Origin: an uncultured Oscillospiraceae bacterium
GTDB lineage: Bacteria > Bacillota > Clostridia > Oscillospirales > Acutalibacteraceae
Assembly (NCBI GenBank): GCA_958448165.1
Contig: CAUDCW010000011.1
Coordinates: 1 to 64,000 of the forward strand
Direction of reading: 5' to 3'
DNA: 64,000 nucleotides
Shown here: positions 24,355-33,220 of the stretch, in pieces
Position numbering within the stretch: position 1 is the stretch's first letter
How the letters are laid out: each line of letters starts with the position of its first letter
The notes under the pieces: model-generated
Database searches by the model: none
Told to the model about the DNA's origin: nothing
Seen by the model: the letters and a program-made list of their open reading frames with translations, nothing else
Translations under genes and position numbers: made by a program

Positions 24355-24874
24355 CGCTTATGAATGTTAAAAAACGTAACAAAAGTAACAAATTCCGAAC
24401 CTTTTTCAATTTTTCAGACGTATTTAAGGCTGTTTTTTGGTTCTTTTCGCATAACAAAGAAGCTTGAGGTAACGTAAAGATGAAAAAAATTATTACGAAT
24501 TGTATAAATCTGTAATAATATTACGTTTTTGTAACCAAAATATAAAAACGGAAAAAAGATAGTGTTTATGCGGAAAATCCTTATTTCTTACCGGCAAAAC
24601 CGGCAATTCAAGCCGGTGAATAGATAAAAAAACAACAAAAAGCAGAGATAATTTTATACATATTGCTTTATTTTTTGAATTTACTTGAATTCTATAAGGG
24701 AATGTGTTACACTGTAACCAAATTGTTACAGTTTTTCTTTTCTGTTCGCTCCGGCGGGCAAACGGCTGTTTCTTTATTTCGTTGCATTCTAAGAAAACAA
24801 AGAAAAACAATTGAATTAAGTTGAATACACGATAACTAACTTGTAAGTAAGGATTTCAGGAGGTACTAAAAGCG
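24355..24874 (+). other. 520-base AT-rich leader/spacer before the cell-wall hydrolase gene
   Basis: There is no gene here. Two hairpins are visible: one with ACCGGC and GCCGGT arms near 24594-24620, and a terminator-like stem (24711-24718 with 24725-24732) followed by a T5 run, about 140 bp before the start codon. The second could attenuate the hydrolase gene. I looked for the conserved blocks of the c-di-AMP riboswitch, often found upstream of such genes, and did not find them. Confidence 0.5.
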
Positions 24875-26728
24875 ATGCAGAATTCATTTCAGAAAATAGG
24901 CAAAGCCGTGATTTCACTGCTCTTGACAGTAGCAATACTCTTCTCAATAGCAGCAGTCGGAATGGTTTCGGTTTTTGCCGCAACAAGCACAGGCGTGGGA
25001 CTCAGCGCTTACTGCCTTAACGCTTACTATGAGCAGTGGGAATATGTCTGGGGCGGTTGTACCCCGGGTGCAGTTGACTGCTCGGGTCTTATCTATTCAT
25101 ATAACGGCGTTGGCGGCATAAGAACAGATATGCTCTCCTCGTCAAGCGAGTGGGGATATGTTTCAAGCGGGATTCCGAGAATTCACGGTCTGGGACTTCA
25201 TATGCCGGGTCACGTTGGCGTTTATGTCGGCAACGGACTTGAGGTTGACGCAAGAAGCTCATATTACGATATGTGCTACGGCTCAGTTTATGACCTTAAC
25301 TGGGTTGAGTGGTTCAAAATATACGGCGTAAGCTACCCGACATCAGGCTGGGTTCTTTATAACGGCGACAGCTATTATTATGAGAACGGCCAGTATATTG
25401 TAAGCACATCGAGAACACTCGACGGTGTTAAATACACCTTCGGTTCTGACGGTGTTTCAAACATTGCTCCTCCGTCAAGCGCTTACAGCCAGACAGATTA
25501 CAGTGCTCCGTCAAACGGCGGTTCTTCAAACAACACTCCTTCAAAGAACGACGGTATCCTCAGAGTCGGCTCAGAGGGCGATGAGGTTAAGAAGCTTCAG
25601 AATGCACTTAGTGACGCCGGATATTATGATGAAGAGGTTACAGGTTATTTCGGTCAGTACACCGAATCCTGCGTAAAGCAGTTCCAGAAGGATATGGGAC
25701 TTCTTTCTGACGGCGAGGTAGGACCTTACACATGGGCAGCACTCGACAGCTATGAGCAGCCGACAGAAAAGCCGACCGAGAAAAAGACCGAAGCACCGAC
25801 AGATCCAAAGACTGAGCCTACACAGGCTCCTACATATGACAATTCATTGACAGAAGCAACGGAAATCGCATCTGACTATGATGCACCGGAAGAGGTTACC
25901 GACCCGGAAACAGAGGCAGTAACCGACAAGCCGACAGAGGCTCCTACAGAGGCTCCGACACCGGCTCCGACAGAGCCGCCAAAGGTTGACAAGCTTGCAC
26001 TCGGCGGCGAGGGCGAAAAGGTAGAAAAGCTTCAGACAAGACTTGCTGAGTTAAGATACTATTTCGGCGATATTACAGGCGTATTTGACGAGAGAACATA
26101 CGGCGCAATGCAGGCATATTTTGCAGCTTCAGAGCTTAAGCCTGTTGAAGAAATGACAGACGAGCAGTTCGAGGTTCTCCTTTCAGATGCAGCAGTAAAA
26201 TCTCCGGAGTATTCAAACCTCCAGCTTGGCTACACCGGCACAGACGTAACAGCACTTCAGAAGCTTCTTATTGAAGCCGGATATATGGGCGGCGAGGCTT
26301 CAGGCATCTTTGAAGAAAAGACACAGGACGCTGTAAAGCTTGCTCAGGCAAACTTCGCTCTTGAGGTTGATGGTGTTGCAGACCCTGAGTTTATCTCAGC
26401 ATTAGAGGCACAGATTGCAGCGGCAGCTGAAACACAGCCGCCGACAGAGGCTCCGACAGAAGCCCCGACTCAGGCTCCGACAAGCACTCAGGAGGGCGAA
26501 ACAACAAAGGCAACAACTGTTACAACCACAACAACAGCTACTACTCCAAAATCTGTAACAACTACTACTTCTTCAACAACACAGGGCAAGGGCACGGCTA
26601 AGACCGGCTCGGCAACAACCTTTATCTGGGTTGCGGCAATCCTGTTCTTCATCTCGGTTCTTTCACTTGCAGTGTTCACAACACAGGGTAACAGAAAAGA
26701 CCGCATCGGTCGCTATTATCGCAAGTGA
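24875..26728 (+). CDS. NlpC/P60-like cell-wall hydrolase with three peptidoglycan-binding repeats
   Basis: The 617-residue secreted protein has a signal peptide (1-36). An NlpC/P60-type papain-like domain follows, with Cys69 in GAVDCSG and His113 in MPGHVGVYVG. Three PG_binding_1 repeats start near 226, 374 and 447 (G..G..V..LQ..L...GY pattern). They are joined by Pro-Thr-Glu linkers (PTEAPTEAPT type) and followed by a Thr-rich stretch and a C-terminal membrane helix (near 585-605) with a basic tail, so the enzyme stays anchored. It probably cleaves peptide bonds in peptidoglycan stems. AGGAGG precedes the ATG. The second repeat is the most diverged. Confidence 0.85.
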   Translation: MQNSFQKIGKAVISLLLTVAILFSIAAVGMVSVFAATSTGVGLSAYCLNAYYEQWEYVWGGCTPGAVDCSGLIYSYNGVGGIRTDMLSSSSEWGYVSSGIPRIHGLGLHMPGHVGVYVGNGLEVDARSSYYDMCYGSVYDLNWVEWFKIYGVSYPTSGWVLYNGDSYYYENGQYIVSTSRTLDGVKYTFGSDGVSNIAPPSSAYSQTDYSAPSNGGSSNNTPSKNDGILRVGSEGDEVKKLQNALSDAGYYDEEVTGYFGQYTESCVKQFQKDMGLLSDGEVGPYTWAALDSYEQPTEKPTEKKTEAPTDPKTEPTQAPTYDNSLTEATEIASDYDAPEEVTDPETEAVTDKPTEAPTEAPTPAPTEPPKVDKLALGGEGEKVEKLQTRLAELRYYFGDITGVFDERTYGAMQAYFAASELKPVEEMTDEQFEVLLSDAAVKSPEYSNLQLGYTGTDVTALQKLLIEAGYMGGEASGIFEEKTQDAVKLAQANFALEVDGVADPEFISALEAQIAAAAETQPPTEAPTEAPTQAPTSTQEGETTKATTVTTTTTATTPKSVTTTTSSTTQGKGTAKTGSATTFIWVAAILFFISVLSLAVFTTQGNRKDRIGRYYRK

Positions 26729-26760
26729 TAATAACCTGAAAAAAGAATAACAAAAAATTG

Positions 26761-26787
26761 GCAGCCGCTGGAAAGCGGCTGCTTTTT
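26761..26787 (+). terminator. Terminator of the NlpC/P60 gene
   Basis: An eight-pair stem GCAGCCGC/GCGGCTGC (26761-26768 with 26775-26782) is followed by TTTTT. Confidence 0.9.
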
Positions 26788-26859
26788 GTGTTACTTGGAA
26801 TGTATGTCGGTTAATTTGTTGGGAAGACGATTAGTTTTTAGCTTTGCGGCGTTGCCGCA

Positions 26860-26915
26860 GAGTTGAGAGTTGAGAGTTAAGAGTGGAGAGTGGAGAGTTA
26901 AGAGTGGAGAGTGGA
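26860..26915. repeat. Array of eight heptanucleotide units
   Basis: Exactly eight uninterrupted 7-mers: GAGTTGA twice, GAGTTAA, GAGTGGA twice, GAGTTAA, GAGTGGA twice. It lies between two convergent genes, and short GC-rich direct copies (GCGGC, GTTGCCGC) flank it. Confidence 0.9.
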
Positions 26916-26967
26916 GTTGCGGTCGCAGCAAGCGGCTTCTAAATAAAAGAGAAAAAGCCAAAATTGC

Positions 26968-27558
26968 TCATTGCCCCTTTGAAAGTTTGTCAAGTGTTTC
27001 CTTTACAAAATCCTTGTTGCCGGTCAATAGCGCTATTGTTGTGCTGTAAACAATGTCGGGTGATTCAAGAAAATGCTCCTTAATAACCTTTGCCTGCTCA
27101 CGGCCGGCAACGCTCAGCGACAGTGAAAGCAGGTCGCCGTCCTCGCCGCCGTGTATTTTGCACTCTACCGTAAATCCGTTTTTGCACGGCGTTATGTTCA
27201 CGCTGTTTTCACGTTCACGCTTTTCCTTTTCGTACAGTGTAAGCGCAGTTCCGACGGCACGGTCACGCACCACAGGCGGCAGACTCTCTTCAAGCTCGGC
27301 GGCAATGCGGCTGCCAGAATTTGTCAGGACGCAGCACTCGTCTTCAATTTTCATATTCCCCTTTGCAATAAGGTCGCTTATGCAGTCCGTAACCTCAAAA
27401 TAATTGACAAGCTGAGAGCTAATAAGTGCTTGCTCAAGGCTTTGACGTGAAAGCCTAAGTCCTGTTTTATCAAGAATATAGCAGACAAGAATTTTTATGT
27501 CCTGCTTGCTGCGCAGTCCTCCCGGACGAATTCCTGCATCCAGTGCGTCATTATGCAT
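26968..27558 (-). CDS. DUF4364 family protein (winged-helix-like)
   Basis: The 196-residue protein reads SKQDIKILVCYILDKTGLRL, then LVNYFEVTDCISDLIAKGNM, then a glycine turn. This is the DUF4364 pattern seen in Clostridia and some other Firmicutes, with a predicted winged helix in the first 80 residues and an alpha/beta second half. A DNA-binding role is likely from the fold but not shown. Start ATG at 27558 has a weak GGATG upstream. It is divergent from the NfeD gene, and the heptad array lies behind it. Confidence 0.7.
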   Translation of the reverse strand: MHNDALDAGIRPGGLRSKQDIKILVCYILDKTGLRLSRQSLEQALISSQLVNYFEVTDCISDLIAKGNMKIEDECCVLTNSGSRIAAELEESLPPVVRDRAVGTALTLYEKEKRERENSVNITPCKNGFTVECKIHGGEDGDLLSLSLSVAGREQAKVIKEHFLESPDIVYSTTIALLTGNKDFVKETLDKLSKGQ

Positions 27559-27695
27559 AAAATCACATCCATTGTTGATTATAGTCTATGTTCTTGTTTT
27601 TATTATATCACAGGCGGTATATACGGGCAAGTGTAACACAGGCGGTGTTTTGGGGTAAATTAATTGTAATATTTATGACAGTTGATTAAAAAATA

Positions 27696-27724
27696 TTGCA
27701 AAAATCATTTTTATGCTGTATTCT
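27696..27724 (+). promoter_or_regulatory. Promoter of the NfeD/SPFH operon
   Basis: TTGCAA (27696-27701), a 17 bp spacer and TATTCT (27719-27724) lie just upstream of the AGGAGG of the NfeD gene. Confidence 0.5.
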
Positions 27725-27750
27725 TATTTTAAGCGAAGGGAGGTATGACA

Positions 27751-28200
27751 ATGGACGCTTATATGCCGTTTGTGTGGGTCGGCTTGGCTTTGCTTGCACT
27801 GCTTGTTGAGGCGGGCACATCACAGCTTATTTCTATCTGGTTTTCGCTGGGAGCGCTCGGCGCCGCTGTGAGCTGTATTTTTACAGACAATATCGTTATA
27901 CAGCTTTTTGTTTTTATTATTGTCACAACGCTTTCACTTGTACTTACCCGTCCGTTGGTGAAAAAGGTAAAACAAAACAACAGCAATATAAAAACAAATC
28001 TTGACAGGGTCATCGGCTGTGAAGCAACGCTGACGAAGCCTATTACAAAGGACAGTGAGGGAGAGCTGAAGGTGCTTGGGGATTATTGGTCTGCAATAAG
28101 CCGTGACGGCAGTGAAATCAAAAGCGGAACAAGGGTCAGAGTGCTTGAAATCAACAGCACAAAGCTTGTTGTCGAAGAAGTTTGTTCGCTTGTGAAGTAA
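27751..28200 (+). CDS. NfeD-like membrane protein
   Basis: This 149-residue protein has three N-terminal membrane helices (about 5-75) and a C-terminal OB-fold domain (IGCEATLTKPI, GDYWSA, VRVLEINS.KLVVE). It is the short NfeD type without the protease domain. These proteins work with the SPFH/flotillin protein encoded next door to organise membrane domains. The ATG at 27751 is chosen over 27745 because AGGAGG ends one base before the latter. The SPFH gene follows after 49 bp. Confidence 0.9.
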   Translation: MDAYMPFVWVGLALLALLVEAGTSQLISIWFSLGALGAAVSCIFTDNIVIQLFVFIIVTTLSLVLTRPLVKKVKQNNSNIKTNLDRVIGCEATLTKPITKDSEGELKVLGDYWSAISRDGSEIKSGTRVRVLEINSTKLVVEEVCSLVK

Positions 28201-28249
28201 TTTAAAATAATACTATTAGTTAGAATAGGTAGAAAGGTAGGGCTTATTT

Positions 28250-29167
28250 ATGCCTGTAGCAGCACTTATTATTATAGCGGTTATCGCTATCATTGTTTTA
28301 CTGGTCATTGTGTCAAACATAAAGGTTGTGTCACAAGCCAACGCATTTGTTATTGAAAGACTCGGTGCGTATTCGTCAACGTGGGGTCAGGGACTTCACG
28401 TTAAGATCCCGATTATCGACAGAATCGCAAAGAAGGTTTCTCTTAAGGAGCAGGTTGTTGACTTTCCGCCTCAGCCCGTTATCACAAAGGATAACGTAAC
28501 AATGCAGATCGACACCGTTGTGTATTTCCAGATTACAGACCCGAAGCTTTATGCTTACGGCGTTGTTGACCCGATTTTCGCAATCGAGAACCTCACGGCA
28601 ACAACACTGCGTAACATCATCGGTGACTTGGAGCTTGACCACACGCTTACATCCCGTGACGACATCAACGAGAGAATAAGATTTATCCTTGACGAGGCAA
28701 CCGACGCATGGGGCATCAAGGTAAAAAGAGTTGAGCTTAAAAACATTCTTCCGCCCAGAGAAATTCAGGAGGCGATGGAGAAGCAGATGAAAGCCGAGCG
28801 TGAAAGACGTGCCAAAATTCTTGACGCCGAGGGTGAAAAGAAGAGCGCCATTCTTATCGCTGAGGGCCGCAAGGAAAGTGCAATTCTTGAAGCCGACGCC
28901 ATCAAGGAGGCAAAAATCCGTGAGGCACAGGGTGAAGCCGAGGCTATCCTGTCGGTTCAGAAGGCTTATGCAGATTCGCTCAGAATGCTTAATGAAGCAA
29001 AACCCAGCGAGGCTGTAATTGCGCTCAAGAGCCTTGAGTCATTCCAGAAGGCTGCCGACGGCAGGGCTACAAAGATTATTATTCCGTCTGAGATACAGTC
29101 CCTTGCGGGTCTTGCGACTTCGTTCAAAGAAATTATCAAGAACGATGAGCCGAAGGTTAAGCAATAA
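28250..29167 (+). CDS. SPFH/Band 7 protein (stomatin/QmcA-like)
   Basis: The 305-residue protein has one N-terminal membrane helix (about 3-25). The SPFH domain follows (VVSQANAFVIERLGAYSSTW, RRVSLKEQV-type strands, DTVVYFQITDP), then a long coiled-coil with Ala- and Glu-rich repeats (about 175-250) that drives oligomerisation. Members form ring-like membrane assemblies, often with NfeD proteins as here. It has a typical length and is intact. The second gene of a two-gene operon. Confidence 0.93.
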   Translation: MPVAALIIIAVIAIIVLLVIVSNIKVVSQANAFVIERLGAYSSTWGQGLHVKIPIIDRIAKKVSLKEQVVDFPPQPVITKDNVTMQIDTVVYFQITDPKLYAYGVVDPIFAIENLTATTLRNIIGDLELDHTLTSRDDINERIRFILDEATDAWGIKVKRVELKNILPPREIQEAMEKQMKAERERRAKILDAEGEKKSAILIAEGRKESAILEADAIKEAKIREAQGEAEAILSVQKAYADSLRMLNEAKPSEAVIALKSLESFQKAADGRATKIIIPSEIQSLAGLATSFKEIIKNDEPKVKQ

Positions 29168-29222
29168 TTGCCGCTGAATTTTAAAATTTCCCTTAAATTA
29201 CCTTTAAAATTCTTGCAAGGTC

Positions 29223-29251
29223 TTGAATTTATTCCCCAAATGAAATACAAT
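29223..29251 (+). promoter_or_regulatory. Promoter of the purine operon
   Basis: TTGAAT (29223-29228), a 17 bp spacer and TACAAT (29246-29251) lie 180 bp ahead of purE and 50 bp past the SPFH gene. Confidence 0.65.
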
Positions 29252-29430
29252 ATAACAAGAGATTGTTTTTGGGGGTGTGTGCCGTGGCGTTTTTTTCAGG
29301 CAGTTTCGACTTATGCTTTGCGTTTACGGGCACATTGCGTAAAATCATAAAATCAAAAAACTCTTTGCAAAATTAAGACTGCGTACAACCGCAGTCTTTT
29401 TTGCGTTTCTGAATTGAAAGGATGATTGTA
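29252..29430 (+). other. Leader of the purine operon with attenuator-like terminator
   Basis: The leader contains a TGTGCC/GGGCACA-type pairing (about 29277-29335) and, just before purE, a nine-pair terminator hairpin (29375-29383 with 29390-29398, then T6). A GTG-initiated frame at 29284 encodes about 30 residues (FFSGSFDLCFAFTGTLRK) behind a GGGGGTG. It could be a small leader peptide, but nothing confirms it. I saw no purine, ZTP or PRPP riboswitch consensus. Confidence 0.55.
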
Positions 29431-29934
29431 GTGGCAGATGTAAAAAAAGTTGCAGTGATTATGGGTAGTGACAGCGATTTTCCGGTTGTTTCAGCCGGCA
29501 TCAGAACATTAAAGGATTTTGGTGTTCCGTTTGAGGTTCACGTTATGTCAGCCCACAGAACGCCTGAGCTTGCGGCGGACTTTGCGAAAAATGCAAAGGC
29601 AAACGGTTTCGGTGTTATCATAGCGGCTGCCGGCATGGCGGCGCATCTTGCCGGCGTTCTTGCGGCTCACACAACTCTGCCGGTTATCGGTATTCCGATA
29701 AAGTCAACCTTTGACGGACTTGACGCCTTGCTTGCAACGGTGCAGATGCCAAGCGGAATTCCCGTTGCGACCGTTGCGGTCGGCGGAGCAACAAACGCCG
29801 CATTGCTCGCAATTCAGATGCTTGCTCTGTCTGACCCCGAGCTTGAAAAGAAGCTTGAGGACAAGAAAGCCGATATGATTCAGGGTGTATTGAAAAAGGA
29901 CGAGGCAATTCAGAGCAAGGTGGATGAGCTGTGA
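29431..29934 (+). CDS. purE: N5-carboxyaminoimidazole ribonucleotide mutase
   Basis: PurE class I converts N5-CAIR to CAIR in de novo purine synthesis. The 167-residue protein has MGSDSDFPV, VMSAHRTPE with the catalytic His, IIAAAGMAAHLAGV and MPSGIPVATVAVGGA. Start is the GTG at 29431, with AAAGGA eight bases before it. The in-frame ATG at 29422 is too close to that site. It overlaps purF by four bases. No purK is in the window. Confidence 0.95.
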   Translation: MADVKKVAVIMGSDSDFPVVSAGIRTLKDFGVPFEVHVMSAHRTPELAADFAKNAKANGFGVIIAAAGMAAHLAGVLAAHTTLPVIGIPIKSTFDGLDALLATVQMPSGIPVATVAVGGATNAALLAIQMLALSDPELEKKLEDKKADMIQGVLKKDEAIQSKVDEL

Positions 29935-31382
29935 TAGAAGAAAAGGATTTGTATATTCCTGAATCACCGCAGGACGAATGCGGCGTGTTTGGAATTTATG
30001 CCAATGATAAAGAAGTTGACTGCGTTCTTGAAACATACAAGGCGCTTTATGCGCTTCAGCACAGGGGGCAGGAGAGCGCAGGAATAGTTGTAAACAGCGG
30101 CGGAGAGATGAAGTGCCTGAAAAATGTCGGCACAGTGTCCGAGGTCTTCTCGGCAGAGGAGCTAGACGAGCTGCCGAAGGGCAGCATAGCTGTCGGCCAT
30201 GTTTGCTACAGTCCCGGAAAAAGGCTTCTGCCCGAAGCAACCCAGCCGCTGCTGATGCGATATATAAAAGGCTCGCTTGCTTTGGCGCACAACGGCGCTT
30301 TGACAAATGTTGCGCAGCTTCACAAAAAGCTTGAACAGGGCGGCGCGATATTTCAGTCAAGCTCAAATGCAGAGCTTATTGCCTATGTTATCGCAAGTCT
30401 GCGCCTGAACTACCCGACGATTGAAGAAACGGTGGTTAACGCAATGCACGAGCTTGAGGGTGCATATTCGCTTGTTCTTACCTCGCCGAGTATGCTCATC
30501 GGTGTGCGTGACCCTAACGGCTTCAGACCTCTTTGCATCGGAAAAAAGGGCAGCAGCTATATGATATCGTCCGAATCCTGCGCTTTCGACAGTCTTGGAG
30601 CTGAGTTTATCCGTGATGTCGAGCCGGGCGAGGTCGTTGTAATTGATGAAAACGGCATACGCAGCTTTAAGGATAACTGCGGCGGCAAAAGCTCGCTGTG
30701 CCTTTTTGAGTATGTCTATGTCGCCAGACCCGACAGCGTTATTGATGGCGTGTCGGTTTATATGGCAAGGCAGGAGGCAGGCAGAATTCTTGCAAAGGAG
30801 CATCCCGTTGAGGCTGATATGGTCTGCGGTGTACCGGACAGCGGACTTTCGGCGGCACTGGGATATTCGATAGAATCGGGCATACCCTACGGTATTGCGC
30901 TTATCAAGAACAAATATATCGGCAGGACCTTTGCAAAACGAAAAATTTCGGAGAGAGAAAATGTTCTGAAAATCAGGCTCAATGTGCTGAAGGCGGCTGT
31001 TGAGGGCAAAAGAATAATCATTATTGATGATTCTATTGTTCACGGTGCAACCTGTGCGTATATTGTTAAGCTTCTGAAAAACGCAGGAGCAAAAGAGGTT
31101 CATCTGAGAATTTCCTCACCGCCGTTTCTGAACCCGTGCTATTACGGAATTGATATAAGCGACAGAAAGTACCTTGTTTCAAATAATATGTCGGCGCAGG
31201 AGCTTTGTGAAAAAATCGGCGCTGACTCAATCGGTTATCTGAGCATAGATGGCTTGCACAGCATTGCGAAGGGCGCAAAGGTCGGCTTGTGCGACGCCTG
31301 CTTCTCGGGCAATTATCCAGCGGCAGTTCCCAGCGAGATTTATGAGGATAAGTTCTCAAAGAAGATTAAAGCGAATGTATAA
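29931..31382 (+). CDS. purF: Amidophosphoribosyltransferase
   Basis: PurF makes 5-phosphoribosylamine, the committed step of purine synthesis. The 483-residue precursor has a short propeptide and the nucleophile Cys17 in DECGVFGIY, the glutaminase domain (ALQHRGQESAG, AHNGAL) and the PRPP loop IIIIDDSIVHGATC near residue 365. Cysteines near the C terminus (CDACFSG) fit the [4Fe-4S] type of Bacillus PurF. It starts at a GTG coupled to the purE stop. An unlikely 246-codon antisense frame is ignored. Confidence 0.96.
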   Translation: MIEEKDLYIPESPQDECGVFGIYANDKEVDCVLETYKALYALQHRGQESAGIVVNSGGEMKCLKNVGTVSEVFSAEELDELPKGSIAVGHVCYSPGKRLLPEATQPLLMRYIKGSLALAHNGALTNVAQLHKKLEQGGAIFQSSSNAELIAYVIASLRLNYPTIEETVVNAMHELEGAYSLVLTSPSMLIGVRDPNGFRPLCIGKKGSSYMISSESCAFDSLGAEFIRDVEPGEVVVIDENGIRSFKDNCGGKSSLCLFEYVYVARPDSVIDGVSVYMARQEAGRILAKEHPVEADMVCGVPDSGLSAALGYSIESGIPYGIALIKNKYIGRTFAKRKISERENVLKIRLNVLKAAVEGKRIIIIDDSIVHGATCAYIVKLLKNAGAKEVHLRISSPPFLNPCYYGIDISDRKYLVSNNMSAQELCEKIGADSIGYLSIDGLHSIAKGAKVGLCDACFSGNYPAAVPSEIYEDKFSKKIKANV

Positions 31383-31412
31383 TTCATAATTCATAATGCA
31401 GAATTATGGTTG
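31380..31412. repeat. AATTCAT direct/inverted repeats behind purF
   Basis: ATAATTCATAATTCATAAT is followed by GCAGAATTATG, so direct AATTCAT units face an inverted copy. The remaining 140 bp up to purM contains no gene and no terminator. Confidence 0.5.
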
Positions 31413-31549
31413 TCGCCGCAATCGGCTTTTTGAATTAAGAAATTACTCATAACGAGATAAGGCTTCCGTGCTTAAACGGACACGGTTATCAGATTCGGCA
31501 GAGCGAAAAAATAAATATATAAACAAATTAACATAAAAGGAGATTTACT

Positions 31550-32584
31550 ATGAAGAGTTTCAGCGAAAGCTACAAGGCGGCAGGCGTTGACGTTACCGCA
31601 GGCTACAAAGCAGTAGAGCTTATGAAGGAGCACGTTGCAAGAACAAAAACCGACGGTGTTGTTTCGGGCATCGGCGGCTTCGGCGGTTTGTTTGCGCCGA
31701 ACCTCACAGGAATGAAAGAGCCTGTTCTTGTTTCGGGCACAGACGGAGTTGGCACAAAGCTTAAGCTTGCATTCTTGCTTAACAAGCACGACACAATCGG
31801 CATTGACTGCGTTGCAATGTGCGTTAACGACGTTGTTTGCTGCGGTGCAGCTCCGCTTTTCTTCCTTGATTATCTTGCAGTCGGCAAGAACTACCCCGAA
31901 AAGGTTGCGGAAATCGTGTCGGGTGTTGCAGAGGGCTGTGTGCAGTCGGGCAGTGCGCTCATCGGCGGTGAAACAGCCGAAATGCCGGGCTTCTATCCTG
32001 AGAACGAGTATGACCTTGCCGGCTTCTCGGTTGGCATTGTTGACAAGGAAAAAATTGTTGACGGCAGCAAGCTTGAATCAGGCGATGTGCTTATCGGTCT
32101 TTCGTCAAGCGGTGTCCACTCAAACGGTTTTTCACTCGTAAGAAAGGTTTTCGGCATCAACTCAAAGACAATCTGGGATACCTATGAAGAGCTTGACAAG
32201 CCTCTGGGCGAAACGCTGATTACTCCGACAAAGATATATGTAAAGCCTGTTTTAGAGCTTATGAGCAAGGTTGAGGTCAAGGCTGTTTCGCACATCACAG
32301 GCGGCGGCTTCTATGAGAATATTCCGAGAATGTTAAAGCCCGGAATGAGCGCAAAGATTGAAAAATGGGCAGTGCCCGTTTTGCCGATATTTGACGTTAT
32401 TCAGCGTGTTGGCAATATTTCCGAGAGGGATATGTTCAACACCTTTAATATGGGTGTTGGAATGATTATTGCCGTTGCAAAGGAGAACGCCGACAAGGCT
32501 GTTGAAATCCTTACAAACGCCGGCGAAAAGGCTACAATTCTCGGCGAGGTTGCAACAGGCGACGAGGGAGTTATCATAGCTTAA
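31550..32584 (+). CDS. purM: Phosphoribosylformylglycinamidine cyclo-ligase
   Basis: PurM (AIR synthase) closes the imidazole ring using ATP. The 344-residue protein carries the YKAAGVDVTAGYKAV opening, GIGGFGGLF, VSGTDGVGTKLKLAF, GIDCVAMCVNDV, and GGETAEMPGFYP, all family signatures. AAAGGAG precedes the ATG. The next gene, purN, starts 12 bp later with its own AAGGAGG. Confidence 0.96.
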   Translation: MKSFSESYKAAGVDVTAGYKAVELMKEHVARTKTDGVVSGIGGFGGLFAPNLTGMKEPVLVSGTDGVGTKLKLAFLLNKHDTIGIDCVAMCVNDVVCCGAAPLFFLDYLAVGKNYPEKVAEIVSGVAEGCVQSGSALIGGETAEMPGFYPENEYDLAGFSVGIVDKEKIVDGSKLESGDVLIGLSSSGVHSNGFSLVRKVFGINSKTIWDTYEELDKPLGETLITPTKIYVKPVLELMSKVEVKAVSHITGGGFYENIPRMLKPGMSAKIEKWAVPVLPIFDVIQRVGNISERDMFNTFNMGVGMIIAVAKENADKAVEILTNAGEKATILGEVATGDEGVIIA

Positions 32585-32596
32585 GGAGGTGCTCCC

Positions 32597-33220
32597 GTGA
32601 AAAACATAGTCGTATTGGTGTCCGGCGGCGGCACAAATCTGCAGGCGCTGATTGACGCAGAGAAAAGCGGAGATATCGTCGGCGGAAAAATAACGTGTGT
32701 TATAGCAAGCAACGACAAAGCCTATGCGCTTGAGCGTGCAAAGCAAAACGGCATCGGCACAAGGGTTATAAAGAGAAAGAATTTTGAAAATCAGCAAGCA
32801 TATGATACTGCGCTTATCGGTCTGCTTAATGATGAAAAAGCCGACCTTGTTGTGCTTGCAGGATTTATGACAATACTTGGAGACGGAGTTATAAGGGCGT
32901 TTGAAAACAGGATTATAAATATCCATCCGTCGCTTATCCCGTCCTTTTGCGGCGAGGGCTTTTATGGACTTCACGTTCACGAAAAGGCACTGGAGCGTGG
33001 CGTAAAGCTCACGGGCGCAACGGCGCATTTTGTAAATGAAATATGCGACGGCGGCCCGATAATAATGCAAAGGGCGGTTGCTGTTGAAAACGGCGACACC
33101 CCTGAAATCCTACAGAAAAGAGTTATGCAGCAGGCAGAGTGGAAAATTCTGCCGCAGTCGGTTTCGTTGTTCTGTCAGGATAAATTAAAGGTTGAAAACG
33201 GAAAAGTTATAATACTATAA
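32597..33220 (+). CDS. purN: Phosphoribosylglycinamide formyltransferase
   Basis: PurN formylates GAR with 10-formyl-tetrahydrofolate. The 207-residue protein has LVSGGGTNLQALIDA (phosphate loop), VVLAGFMTIL, INIHPSLIPSF with the catalytic Asn-His pair, and TGATAHFVNEICDGGPII with the catalytic Asp. Start is a GTG 10 bp after AAGGAGG. A 390 bp repeat-filled spacer separates it from the next gene. Confidence 0.95.
   Translation: MKNIVVLVSGGGTNLQALIDAEKSGDIVGGKITCVIASNDKAYALERAKQNGIGTRVIKRKNFENQQAYDTALIGLLNDEKADLVVLAGFMTILGDGVIRAFENRIINIHPSLIPSFCGEGFYGLHVHEKALERGVKLTGATAHFVNEICDGGPIIMQRAVAVENGDTPEILQKRVMQQAEWKILPQSVSLFCQDKLKVENGKVIIL

Noticed and set aside
24355..24874. c-di-AMP (ydaO-type) riboswitch
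   Set aside because: None of the conserved aptamer blocks could be found by eye. Only generic hairpins are present.
26860..26915. CRISPR array
   Set aside because: The repeat unit is 7 bases with no spacers and no cas genes nearby. It is a tandem repeat.
29252..29430. Purine or ZTP riboswitch upstream of purE
   Set aside because: Conserved loop sequences of these classes are absent. Only a terminator and a long-range pairing remain.
30363..31103. 246-codon minus-strand frame
   Set aside because: It is antisense to purF, whose motifs are all present on the plus strand. There is no ribosome binding site.
32333..33070. 245-codon minus-strand frame
   Set aside because: It lies opposite the purM end and purN, and its composition mirrors the sense genes.
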